DNA of 11,954 nucleotides, taken from Actinomycetes bacterium. GTDB taxonomy: Bacteria; Actinomycetota; Actinomycetes; Actinomycetales; Actinomycetaceae. The stretch is taken from positions 1-11,954 of the forward strand of contig JAEZVQ010000108.1 in the NCBI GenBank assembly GCA_023420745.1, given 5' to 3'. Shown here piece by piece: positions 1 through 6,009 of the stretch (position 1 is the first letter of the stretch; the number at the start of each line of letters is the position of its first letter). The notes beneath the pieces were generated by a model, which saw nothing but the letters and a program-made list of their open reading frames with translations, did not search any database and had not been told where the DNA came from. The position numbers and the translations under genes are program-made.

Positions 1-105
1 GCCGCCGGCAGTGGTGACCTGCTCGAGCAGCTTTTCCATCGACGGGACGACCGTGCGCTCATCAACTGAGGGATCGACAATCACCATCAATTCGTAGGGA
101 CGCAT
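1..105 (-). CDS. rpsF: 30S ribosomal protein S6, N-terminal part (cut by the window edge)
   Basis: Only the first 35 codons are present; the gene runs off the left end. The translated start [16 protein letters not shown] is the diagnostic N-terminus of ribosomal protein S6 (first beta strand, RxYE(L/M)M-hydrophobic-DP). S6 binds S18 on the platform of the 30S subunit. The ATG at 105-103 has a near-perfect Shine-Dalgarno, AGGAGGTGGG on the minus strand (about 112-121), which fixes the start. In most bacteria ssb, rpsR and rplI follow rpsF, so they are expected just left of the window; that is inference. dnaB, often downstream of rplI, is here on the other side and divergent. Confidence 0.93.
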   Translation of the reverse strand, partial: MRPYELMVIVDPSVDERTVVPSMEKLLEQVTTAGG

Positions 106-134
106 ATCTTTCCCACCTCCTTCGGACTCATTCG

Positions 135-153
135 GTCGCGGTCGTTCCGCGAC
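135..153 (-). promoter_or_regulatory. Hairpin in the rpsF 5' leader
   Basis: A perfect 7-bp inverted repeat (GTCGCGG / CCGCGAC) with a 5-nt loop lies about 14 nt upstream of the rpsF Shine-Dalgarno, on the leader side. Ribosomal operons starting with rpsF often carry an S6:S18-binding autoregulatory structure in this position (established for the family). Whether this hairpin is that element cannot be shown from the sequence alone; no clear promoter boxes were recognised in 106-238. Confidence 0.35.
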
Positions 154-238
154 AGGAGGGATATTCGTATGCGAGTGCGGACGCGCGTGCTTGCCGATTG
201 GTCGGAAGGCACACGAATCCACCTGTCATCCTAGCGTG

Positions 239-1663
239 TCACTGGTCGAGGTGCATCCATGAATTGCGTCTCACTCGCCATGTGGTGGTTGCCGCGCGAG
301 CCGCCATAAATACACCGGCGAGTGCTACCCATGTGGCGAGGAGTGGCGTGAGCTGGTCGGCAGGGCTGAGCCCGCTCGGAGTCCACCACCCGATGATGAG
401 GAGTGTCGGTATCAGCGGCACAAGTGTGATGACACCGGCGACGGCAAGATAGCGGTTGTCGCCGGCACCGATGAGGACGCCGTCGAGCATGAAGACATAG
501 CCGGAGATCACCTCAAGCACACCAACCACGATGATTCCCCACATAGCGAGGCGACGCATCGCTGGGTCGGTACCGAATATCCACGGAAGCCACGGTGACG
601 CGGCGACGAGGATGGCACCGATGACGATCCCGCTAGTGACACCCCAACGGACAATGCGCGACACCAGCGCACGGGTGATCTCCTCACTGTTGCGGCTGAG
701 TGACTGGCCAATGATCGCTTGCGCGGAAACGCCGAGGGCGTCGAGTGCGAAAGCGGCAAACATCCATGTGGTGAGGATCGCCTGGTGCGCGGCCAGCGCA
801 GTCGTGCCGATGTGGGTGACGCAGGCGACGGTGGCGAGGAAGGCGGCGCGAAGCGTCAGGGTGCGCACGACGAGTGGTGCGCCGACGGTCAACGATCGCA
901 CGACATCGCGCACACGGGGCATGAGGTGGACGTCAAGCCCGCGGGTGCGACGGATGATGACGGTAACGAGGACGAGCGCCATCAGCGTTTGCGAGATCGC
1001 CGTGCCGACAGCCGAGCCGGCGATGCCGAGCTGAGCACCGTAAATGAGCGCGGCATTGAGGATGGCGTTGAGGACGGCACCGCCGCCGGCAACCCATAGT
1101 GGTGTTGTCGTGTCGAGCAGTCCGCGCAGTGTGCCGGTGGTGGCGAGGACGATGAACATCCCCACCAAACCGGGGCTCGAATACCGCAGGTAGGTGATCG
1201 CGTGGGGAGTAACGTCGGGTGAAGCGTTGAACCAGGACACCACCCAGGAGGCTCCGCCTCCCAGCGCAATCGCACAGATGATGCCGAGGGCGGCGGCAAG
1301 CCATATCGCGTCAATACCGGCTTGGATGCCGCGCGCGGGGTCATTGGCGCCGATGGCGCGTGAAGTGAGTGCGGTGGTCGAGTAGGCGAGGAAGATGAAG
1401 ATTCCGACCACGGTGGTGAGGATCGTCGAGGCCAGCGACAACCCGGCGAGTGACGCGGTGCCGAGGTGTCCAACCATCGAGGAGTCGATGGTGGTGAGCA
1501 GCGGTTCAGCCAGCATTGCCCCAAGTGCGGGGAGTGCGAGCGCGATGATTTGTCGGTCGAGGTCAGAGGAGGTGTGGGTCGGCGTTGCTGAGGACGCTGA
1601 ACCTTTGAGTTGGCGTTGAGGGTTTGAGTTGGTCGTCGAGGGGGTGGTCGAAGAGTTGTCCAC
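239..1663 (-). CDS. MATE family multidrug efflux transporter, DinF-like
   Basis: Integral membrane exporter of about 474 residues, the usual MATE size plus a hydrophilic N-terminal extension. After a Ser/Thr/Asn-rich head of about 35 residues come repeated hydrophobic segments (about 12). The first half begins ALPALGAMLAEPLL...DSSMVGHLGTASLAG, the DinF/NorM signature; the second half repeats the theme with ALAAHQAILTTWMF and DGVLIGAGDNRYL. MATE proteins export cationic drugs or metabolites in exchange for Na+ or H+; the substrate here cannot be told. The start is uncertain: GTG at 1663 or TTG at 1678 (5 residues longer), neither with a clear Shine-Dalgarno. The GTG lies inside a DnaA-box-like sequence. 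The gene points toward rpsF, 133 bp away, and is divergent from dnaB. Confidence 0.9.
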   Translation of the reverse strand: MDNSSTTPSTTNSNPQRQLKGSASSATPTHTSSDLDRQIIALALPALGAMLAEPLLTTIDSSMVGHLGTASLAGLSLASTILTTVVGIFIFLAYSTTALTSRAIGANDPARGIQAGIDAIWLAAALGIICAIALGGGASWVVSWFNASPDVTPHAITYLRYSSPGLVGMFIVLATTGTLRGLLDTTTPLWVAGGGAVLNAILNAALIYGAQLGIAGSAVGTAISQTLMALVLVTVIIRRTRGLDVHLMPRVRDVVRSLTVGAPLVVRTLTLRAAFLATVACVTHIGTTALAAHQAILTTWMFAAFALDALGVSAQAIIGQSLSRNSEEITRALVSRIVRWGVTSGIVIGAILVAASPWLPWIFGTDPAMRRLAMWGIIVVGVLEVISGYVFMLDGVLIGAGDNRYLAVAGVITLVPLIPTLLIIGWWTPSGLSPADQLTPLLATWVALAGVFMAARAATTTWRVRRNSWMHLDQ

Positions 1664-1841
1664 GAATATGAGGGCCAATCGTTATGCACAGTGTGTGAAT
1701 AATACTGTGGACAATTTAGCGCGGAATTGTGCGTCGAGCTGATCGAGGTGACACGCGACACAGCACGCTATCCACAGACTATCCACAAGAAGACCCGCAA
1801 ATTCCCCAAGGTTATCCACAGATTCGGCGTAGTTGTCCACA
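1656..1841. promoter_or_regulatory. Cluster of eight DnaA-box-like 9-mers between MATE and dnaB
   Basis: Eight sites resemble the DnaA box TT(A/G)TCCACA. On the plus strand: TTGTCCACG 1656-1664, TTATGCACA 1682-1690, CTATCCACA 1768-1776, CTATCCACA 1779-1787, TTATCCACA 1812-1820, TTGTCCACA 1833-1841. On the minus strand: TTATTCACA 1694-1702 and TTGTCCACA 1706-1714. Three are perfect consensus copies, two more fit TTWTNCACA, and three have one mismatch. Start-to-start spacings are 26, 12, 12, 62, 11, 33 and 21 bp, several near multiples of one helical turn. DnaA binds such arrays at origins, at titration sites and at promoters it controls. No dnaA or dnaN is in the window, so this is either an extra-origin DnaA array or an origin not next to dnaA. 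Boxes 1-4 overlap the likely MATE start and promoter. Confidence 0.82.
1699..1704 (-). promoter_or_regulatory. Candidate -10 element for the MATE gene
   Basis: The minus strand reads TATTAT here, one base from TATAAT, placing a transcript start near 1692, shortly before either possible MATE start codon. No convincing -35 was found. The element sits between and partly within two minus-strand DnaA boxes, so bound DnaA would be expected to block it. Both the element and its use are inference. Confidence 0.25.
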
Positions 1842-1860
1842 TTCACGTGTCACTTGAAGG

Positions 1861-1889
1861 TTGGTTGTGGGCGTGCCGCGCGATACCCT
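1861..1889 (+). promoter_or_regulatory. Candidate dnaB promoter
   Basis: TTGGTT (1861-1866) and TACCCT (1884-1889) are separated by 17 nt and resemble sigma70-type -35 and -10 boxes; the -35 is weak. The predicted start is near 1896, leaving a leader of about 115 nt before the preferred dnaB start. The promoter begins 20 bp after the last DnaA box, a position from which DnaA could influence it. Confidence 0.35.
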
Positions 1890-1890
1890 G

Positions 1891-1920
1891 CGTGAGGCGT
1901 GCGCATGGGCACGCCTGACG
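1891..1920 (+). repeat. Near-perfect 30-nt inverted repeat in the dnaB leader
   Basis: CGTGAGGCGTGC and GCACGCCTGACG pair as 8 bp, one G-G mismatch, then 3 bp, around the 6-nt loop GCATGG. It lies at or just after the predicted dnaB transcription start. There is no U-tract, so it is not a normal terminator. It could be an mRNA 5' stem-loop or a dyad operator for a regulator. Confidence 0.55.
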
Positions 1921-1997
1921 AAGTGGCGCGCGTCAACCCACCGAGAGAAACTCTGCGGTGACGATCGGAATGGGATCGGGTGAGCGTTGGCGTTGCA

Positions 1998-2005
1998 GGG
2001 GAGGG
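1998..2005 (+). promoter_or_regulatory. Ribosome binding site that favours the dnaB GTG at 2010
   Basis: GGGGAGGG ends 4 nt before GTG 2010 (the GGAGG core ends 5 nt before it). The upstream in-frame GTG at 1980 has only a weak purine stretch in front of it. Confidence 0.6.
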
Positions 2006-2009
2006 AAAC

Positions 2010-3356
2010 GTGGACGAGACAACGTTGGGGAGGATTCCCCCGCATGACCTCGACGCCGAACGCGCTGTCCTCGGGTCGATGATGCTGTCGAAAGACGCGA
2101 TTTCTGACGTGTCGGAAATCCTCACCGGACGCGAGTACTACCGTCCCAATCACGAAACCATCCACGACGTCATCATTGACCTCTATTCGCGTGGCGAACC
2201 CGTTGACCCGCTGACTGTTGGCAATGAGTTGGAGCGTGCCGGGACGATTTCGCGCGTTGGCGGTGCCGCCTACCTTCACGAACTAGTGGCGATGGTGCCC
2301 GCCACCACCAACGCCGGTCACTACGCGCGCATTGTCTACGAACGTTGGCAGCTGCGCCGCCTCATCGATGCCGGGATGCGCGTTGTCCAGCTTGGCTATT
2401 CGCAAGGCGGCGAGGATGTCGCTGACCTCGTCGACGCGGCGCAGGCGGAGGTCTATGCCGTATCCGAGGGGCGTGAGCGCAATGACTACGTGGCCTGGTC
2501 GGAGGTCGGTGCTGCCGACGGTCCGCTCGTCGCCCACCTCGAAGCCTTGGAAAAGCGCGGCAACGAGAAAGGTGTGCCGACGGGGTTGCGCGATCTTGAC
2601 GACCTCACCATGGGGTTGCACCCGGGGCAGATGATTATCGTCGCCGCGCGACCCGCGATGGGGAAGTCGACACTGGCACTGAATTTCTTGCGTGCCGCCT
2701 CGGTGAAGAACAACATCACCTCGGTCGTATTCTCGCTGGAAATGTCGCGCGAAGAAATCGCCATGCGACTGCTTTCCGCCGAATCCCAGGTGCACTTTTC
2801 CCATATGCGCAAGGGGGCGATGGATCAAAACGAGTGGAAACGCATCGGGCAAACGCTTGGTCGTCTTGAGGGTGCGCCACTGTTTATTGACGACTCGCCC
2901 AATATGGCGATGAATGAGATCCGCGCGAAGTGTCGGCGCCTCAAACAACAGCACAACCTCGGTCTGGTTGTCATTGACTACCTTCAGCTGATGACGTCGG
3001 GCAAGAAAGTCGAGTCGCGCCAGCAAGAGGTGTCGGAGTTTTCGCGCTCCCTCAAACTGTTGGCAAAGGAACTCGAGGTGCCAGTCGTCGCCGTGGCGCA
3101 GCTCAACCGTGGTCCCGAGTCGCGCAACGACAAGAAGCCGATGATTGCCGACCTGCGCGAATCCGGGTCGCTTGAACAAGATGCCGACGTCATTTTGCTG
3201 CTTCATCGTGCCGACTACTACGAAGAAGATAAACGCCCAGGGGAAGCCGACATTATTGTGGCGAAGCACCGAAACGGTGAGACGCGCACCCTGCCGGTGG
3301 CATTCCAAGGGCATTTCGTGCGTTTCCACGATCTCGCTCGCGAAGCACCGCTGTAG
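2010..3356 (+). CDS. dnaB: Replicative DNA helicase DnaB
   Basis: Hexameric 5'-3' helicase that unwinds DNA at the replication fork and recruits primase. The N-terminal domain (about residues 10-115, [17 protein letters not shown] and the [10 protein letters not shown] helices) is followed by a linker and a RecA-like domain. Seen there: Walker [10 protein letters not shown] at about 213-221, catalytic Glu in SLEMS (about 244), Walker B VVIDYLQL (about 320-327), the Gln of VAQLNR (about 364) and the Arg finger in AKHRNGET (about 421). The length of 448 aa is normal. No intein interrupts Walker A or other motifs, although inteins are common in actinobacterial DnaB. The start was chosen from its Shine-Dalgarno; GTG 1980 would add 10 residues (beginning MSVGVAGEGN) and cannot be excluded. 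The gene is monocistronic or leads toward pdxK 197 bp downstream. Confidence 0.96.
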   Translation: MDETTLGRIPPHDLDAERAVLGSMMLSKDAISDVSEILTGREYYRPNHETIHDVIIDLYSRGEPVDPLTVGNELERAGTISRVGGAAYLHELVAMVPATTNAGHYARIVYERWQLRRLIDAGMRVVQLGYSQGGEDVADLVDAAQAEVYAVSEGRERNDYVAWSEVGAADGPLVAHLEALEKRGNEKGVPTGLRDLDDLTMGLHPGQMIIVAARPAMGKSTLALNFLRAASVKNNITSVVFSLEMSREEIAMRLLSAESQVHFSHMRKGAMDQNEWKRIGQTLGRLEGAPLFIDDSPNMAMNEIRAKCRRLKQQHNLGLVVIDYLQLMTSGKKVESRQQEVSEFSRSLKLLAKELEVPVVAVAQLNRGPESRNDKKPMIADLRESGSLEQDADVILLLHRADYYEEDKRPGEADIIVAKHRNGETRTLPVAFQGHFVRFHDLAREAPL

Positions 3357-3447
3357 TCGATCCGCAACAATCCCAGCGGTTAGTCGAAAGCTCGGTGGAT
3401 CGACCCCTGAAGTGGCGAAACCCGGCATTGACGAGAGGGTGTCCCAC

Positions 3448-3453
3448 TAGACT
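3448..3453 (+). promoter_or_regulatory. Possible -10 box upstream of pdxK
   Basis: TAGACT fits the TANNNT pattern. The only TTGAC-like -35 nearby, TTGACG at 3428-3433, is 14 nt away, which is too short for a standard promoter. Weak evidence only. Confidence 0.2.
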
Positions 3454-3492
3454 GGAGGCATCGTCGTGACGGTTGGTGCCGCCGCGGCGAGA

Positions 3493-3507
3493 GCGCCGAA
3501 TCGGCGC
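3493..3507 (+). repeat. Short GC-rich hairpin in the dnaB-pdxK gap
   Basis: GCGCCG-AAT-CGGCGC forms a perfect 6-bp stem with a 3-nt loop, 46 nt before the pdxK start. There is no T-tract, so termination after dnaB is not supported. No TPP or PLP riboswitch-like sequence was recognised in this gap. Confidence 0.4.
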
Positions 3508-3553
3508 GCGCATGACCCGTGCGAAACTCCAACCAAGAGGGGATCTACCCACA

Positions 3554-4366
3554 ATGACGAATCGACGCCCACCTGTCGCCCTGGTGATTGCTGGCTCGGA
3601 AGCCACCGGCGGCGCAGGAATCCAAGTCGACCTCAAGACCTTCCACCAGCAGGGTGTCTACGGAATGGGGACGCTGACCTGCATCGTTTCTTTTGATCCG
3701 AAGAACAACTGGGGACACCGTTTCGTCCCCGTCGACCCGCAGGTGATCCGCGACCAGATCGAAGCGGCCACTGCCTCCTATGACATCGATACTGTGAAGA
3801 TCGGGATGCTCGGTACTGTGCCGACGATCGACGCTGTCGCCGAGGCTCTCGAGGAGCATCGTTTTACCAATGTCATCCTCGATCCCGTCCTCATCTGCAA
3901 GGGACAAGAAGCCGGTCAGGCCTACGAAGTCGATGCCGCGTTGAAGGCGAAGATCCTGCCTCACGCCACCGTCGTTACCCCGAACGTTTTTGAAACCTCC
4001 GCGCTGTCGGGCATCGAGGTCGCCTCGGAAGAGGATCTCGCGCGCGCGGCACAGATCATCGGGGAAACTGCCGGTGCGGCTGTCGTCGCTAAGGGTGGTG
4101 TCGAACTGCCCGGAGATGACGCGGTCGATGTGCTGTGGGATGGGGAGAAGCTCCAGCGCTTCTCCGCGCCGAAAGTCGGTTCTGAGCGTGTTGCCGGCGC
4201 GGGCTGCACCCTCGCCGCGGTGATTACCGCGGAAATCGCGAAGGGGGCGAGTGTTGCCGAGGCTGTCGCCACCGCGAAGGAGCTCGTCACCGCCGGTATT
4301 GCCGGGCGCACCGCGTCGAATCAGCCGTTCGACACCCTGTGGCAGCGCGCCATCCTCGAGCGCTGA
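3554..4366 (+). CDS. pdxK: Pyridoxal/pyridoxine kinase, Bacillus PdxK (ThiD-fold) type
   Basis: A ribokinase-superfamily protein of 270 aa that phosphorylates vitamin B6 vitamers to PLP precursors in the salvage pathway. The N-terminal [19 protein letters not shown] is common to ThiD and Pdx[32 protein letters not shown] and [10 protein letters not shown] match the Bacillus/Staphylococcus PdxK subgroup, as recalled from that family. Two Cys (about 115 in ICKG and 218 in GAGCT) correspond to the lid and active-site pair of that subgroup. TPNVFE at about 142-147 is the conserved nucleotide-domain motif. Automatic annotation may call it thiD (HMP-phosphate kinase); no thi gene is adjacent. The ATG at 3554 has AAGAGGGGA about 11 nt upstream; in-frame GTG 3473 and ATG 3512 would add residues unlike the family. 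Confidence 0.85.
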   Translation: MTNRRPPVALVIAGSEATGGAGIQVDLKTFHQQGVYGMGTLTCIVSFDPKNNWGHRFVPVDPQVIRDQIEAATASYDIDTVKIGMLGTVPTIDAVAEALEEHRFTNVILDPVLICKGQEAGQAYEVDAALKAKILPHATVVTPNVFETSALSGIEVASEEDLARAAQIIGETAGAAVVAKGGVELPGDDAVDVLWDGEKLQRFSAPKVGSERVAGAGCTLAAVITAEIAKGASVAEAVATAKELVTAGIAGRTASNQPFDTLWQRAILER

Positions 4367-4369
4367 CAC

Positions 4370-4394
4370 ACGGCTTGCCGCCGCGGCGAGCCGT
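4370..4394 (+). terminator. Hairpin after pdxK, possible terminator
   Basis: ACGGCTTGCC and GGCGAGCCGT form a 10-bp stem (one G-T wobble) around a 5-nt loop, starting 4 nt after the pdxK stop. Only two T residues follow, so it would be a weak intrinsic terminator. Its position between two convergent genes suits that role. Confidence 0.5.
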
Positions 4395-4411
4395 TGACTG
4401 CTCGCCGATGC

Positions 4412-4450
4412 CACGCCCGCATGGTCTCAGTGTGAGGTCAGGCGGGCGTG
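4412..4450 (-). terminator. Inverted repeat at the 3' end of the amidohydrolase gene
   Basis: CACGCCCGC (4412-4420) and GCGGGCGTG (4442-4450) are a perfect 9-bp inverted repeat with a 21-nt loop that contains the amidohydrolase stop codon. The long loop and missing T-tract make it a weak candidate for ending leftward transcription. Confidence 0.35.
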
Positions 4451-5731
4451 AGCAATTTGTGCGAGGAGCGCGGCGCACACCGTCACCGCGTCGTCGCTGA
4501 AGCGTGCACGCGGCGAATGATTGAACGCGAGCCTCGCGTGAGCGTCGTCCACGCCCGGATTCGCAACGTCCTCACCGCTGTCCTCGGCGTTGAGGTCGAC
4601 GGCTGAGACTCCAATGAAACAGCCGGGAATACGTTCGAGGACGCGCGAAAAATCCTCCGCAGCCGCCATCGGTTCCGTTTGCTCCTGCCAGCGACCCGGC
4701 CAGAGGGAATTGGTGAGATGGGCGACGAAGTCGACCTCACTCGGATCATTCATCGTCACCGGGTAGAGCGGCGTGTGGTCGATGTCCGCATGCATTCCGT
4801 GAGCGCTGGCGACGCTGGTGCTCACCTCACTGACGCGACGCACGAGACGCTCGCGCGCCTTCGTACTGAAGGCACGCAGCGTGAACTCGGCGAACGCATT
4901 GTCGGGGATGACATTGGCCGCAGACCCGGCGTGCACTTGACCGCAGGTGAGGACGACGGGGTCGAAGACGTTGAACTCGCGCGCCACCATCACCTGGAGG
5001 GTGGTGATGATCTCAGCGATAACGGGGATCGGATCGAGGGTTTCGTGTGGTGCTGAGCCGTGGCCACCGCGACCGCGGATTGTGACGGCAATGGTGTCCG
5101 ACGAGGCCATCATCGCACCCGGTCGGGTGCCGATGAAACCCGCCGGGTAGCGTGCCGCCCACACGTGGATACCGTAGGCGTGGTCGGGAGTGCGACCGGC
5201 GACGTCAAGCAGCCCCTCCTCGATCATGTGACGTGCGCCGTCGTGTCCCTCCTCGCCCGGCTGGAACATGAAGACCACGTCTCCGGCGAGCCGATCGCGA
5301 CGCGCGTGAAGCACTCGCATCGCACCGATGAGCCCAGCCATGTGGAGGTCGTGTCCGCAGGCGTGCATCGCGCCGTTGGTTGAGCGCCAATCGAGGTCGT
5401 TATCTTCGACAACGGGAAGCCCGTCCATGTCGGCACGCAGCAGCACAATCTCTCGCCCTGGCGTCGGGCTCGGCTCTGCAGCGGTGGTGGCTGTACCGCG
5501 CAGCACCGCCATTAACCCGGATACGCGCGTCGATTCGTAGATTTCCAGCCCAAGCGCCTCGACCTCACGGCGGACAACGGCGAGAGTACGCGGGAGGTGG
5601 AGACCCACTTCGGGACACTGGTGGAGTTCGTGGCGCAGCGCCACGAGATCGTCACGAAGAGCGTGGACGTCGTCGAGCACACAAAGGTCGAGCGTGGGGT
5701 GATCGAGGATCTCGTCCGCGAAGTCGCACAT
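4427..5731 (-). CDS. M20D family amidohydrolase / peptidase (HipO/AmhX-like)
   Basis: A cytoplasmic metal-dependent amidohydrolase of 434 aa. The family removes acyl groups from N-acyl amino acids or cleaves small aminoacyl conjugates; the exact substrate is not visible. Motifs in order: LRHELHQCPEVGLHLPRT, LRADMDGLP (Asp about 101), MHACGHDLHM (Cys 125, His 127), FQPGEEG (Glu 160/161), YGIHVW (His 189), GHGSAPHE in the dimerisation domain, MAAEDFS, and FNHSPRARFSDDA (His 405). These are the expected M20D metal ligands and catalytic Glu. An acidic stretch (about 379-400, DLNAEDSGEDVANPGVDDAH) sits before the last ligand. ATG 5731 is preferred because GAAAGTGAG precedes it; GTG 5743 would add 4 residues. 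It is convergent with pdxK; the tRNA-Pro lies upstream in the same direction, separated by a strong terminator. Confidence 0.88.
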   Translation of the reverse strand: MCDFADEILDHPTLDLCVLDDVHALRDDLVALRHELHQCPEVGLHLPRTLAVVRREVEALGLEIYESTRVSGLMAVLRGTATTAAEPSPTPGREIVLLRADMDGLPVVEDNDLDWRSTNGAMHACGHDLHMAGLIGAMRVLHARRDRLAGDVVFMFQPGEEGHDGARHMIEEGLLDVAGRTPDHAYGIHVWAARYPAGFIGTRPGAMMASSDTIAVTIRGRGGHGSAPHETLDPIPVIAEIITTLQVMVAREFNVFDPVVLTCGQVHAGSAANVIPDNAFAEFTLRAFSTKARERLVRRVSEVSTSVASAHGMHADIDHTPLYPVTMNDPSEVDFVAHLTNSLWPGRWQEQTEPMAAAEDFSRVLERIPGCFIGVSAVDLNAEDSGEDVANPGVDDAHARLAFNHSPRARFSDDAVTVCAALLAQIAHARLTSH

Positions 5732-5799
5732 CGTTGGGCTCACTTTCGTGTGGTGATGCGGTGGATTGCGAGAGTTATGCGAGGCTGGATGCGAGTGTG

Positions 5800-5833
5800 A
5801 AAAACGCCGGGAAACCAGTGGTTTCCCGGCGTT
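5800..5833 (-). terminator. Strong intrinsic terminator after tRNA-Pro
   Basis: A perfect 14-bp stem (arms 5803-5816 and 5820-5833, core GCCGGGAAACC) with a 3-nt loop is followed on the minus strand by a five-T run. It starts only 7 nt after the tRNA 3' end. It should end the tRNA transcript and insulate the amidohydrolase gene downstream. Confidence 0.93.
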
Positions 5834-5839
5834 GACGCG

Positions 5840-5913
<74 letters not shown>

Positions 5914-5946
5914 GATCGCATCGACGGTGTCGATACAACGTCACAT

Positions 5947-5976
5947 AGTATAGCCATCCGCGCCACACATCGCCAA
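5947..5976 (-). promoter_or_regulatory. Promoter of the tRNA-Pro gene
   Basis: On the minus strand TTGGCG (5976-5971) and TATACT (5952-5947) are separated by 18 nt. The -10 is one base from consensus and the -35 matches at four positions. The predicted start near 5940 leaves a leader of about 27 nt. That leader contains the small palindrome ATCGAC-GGT-GTCGAT (5920-5934). Confidence 0.6.
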
Positions 5977-6009
5977 GTAGGGGCAGGGTAGTCGACCGTG
6001 GGTGAAGTG

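Noticed and set aside
982..1761. 259-codon minus-strand frame overlapping MATE
   Set aside because: Out of frame with MATE, Ser/Pro/Arg-rich, no family resemblance, and it would run through the DnaA boxes.
2382..2391. Further DnaA-like sequence TTGTCCAGC inside dnaB, and a similar one near 9696
   Set aside because: They lack the CACA end of the box; such partial matches are expected by chance.
2010..3356. Possible intein in DnaB
   Set aside because: Walker A, Walker B and the Arg-finger region are uninterrupted and the length is normal.
3356..3404. GTCGATCC / GGATCGAC inverted repeat after dnaB as terminator
   Set aside because: The 8-bp arms are separated by 33 nt and no T-tract follows; too weak.
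2283..3428. Long open frame (381 codons) on the minus strand opposite dnaB
   Set aside because: It lies antisense to the unambiguous dnaB, has no recognisable domain, and is typical of high-GC shadow frames.
3357..3553. TPP riboswitch upstream of the ThiD-like gene
   Set aside because: No CTGAGA or ACCTGA-type core motifs are present, and the gene is better read as pdxK.
3545..4414. 289-codon minus-strand frame opposite pdxK
   Set aside because: Antisense to a well-supported kinase; composition is that of a shadow frame.
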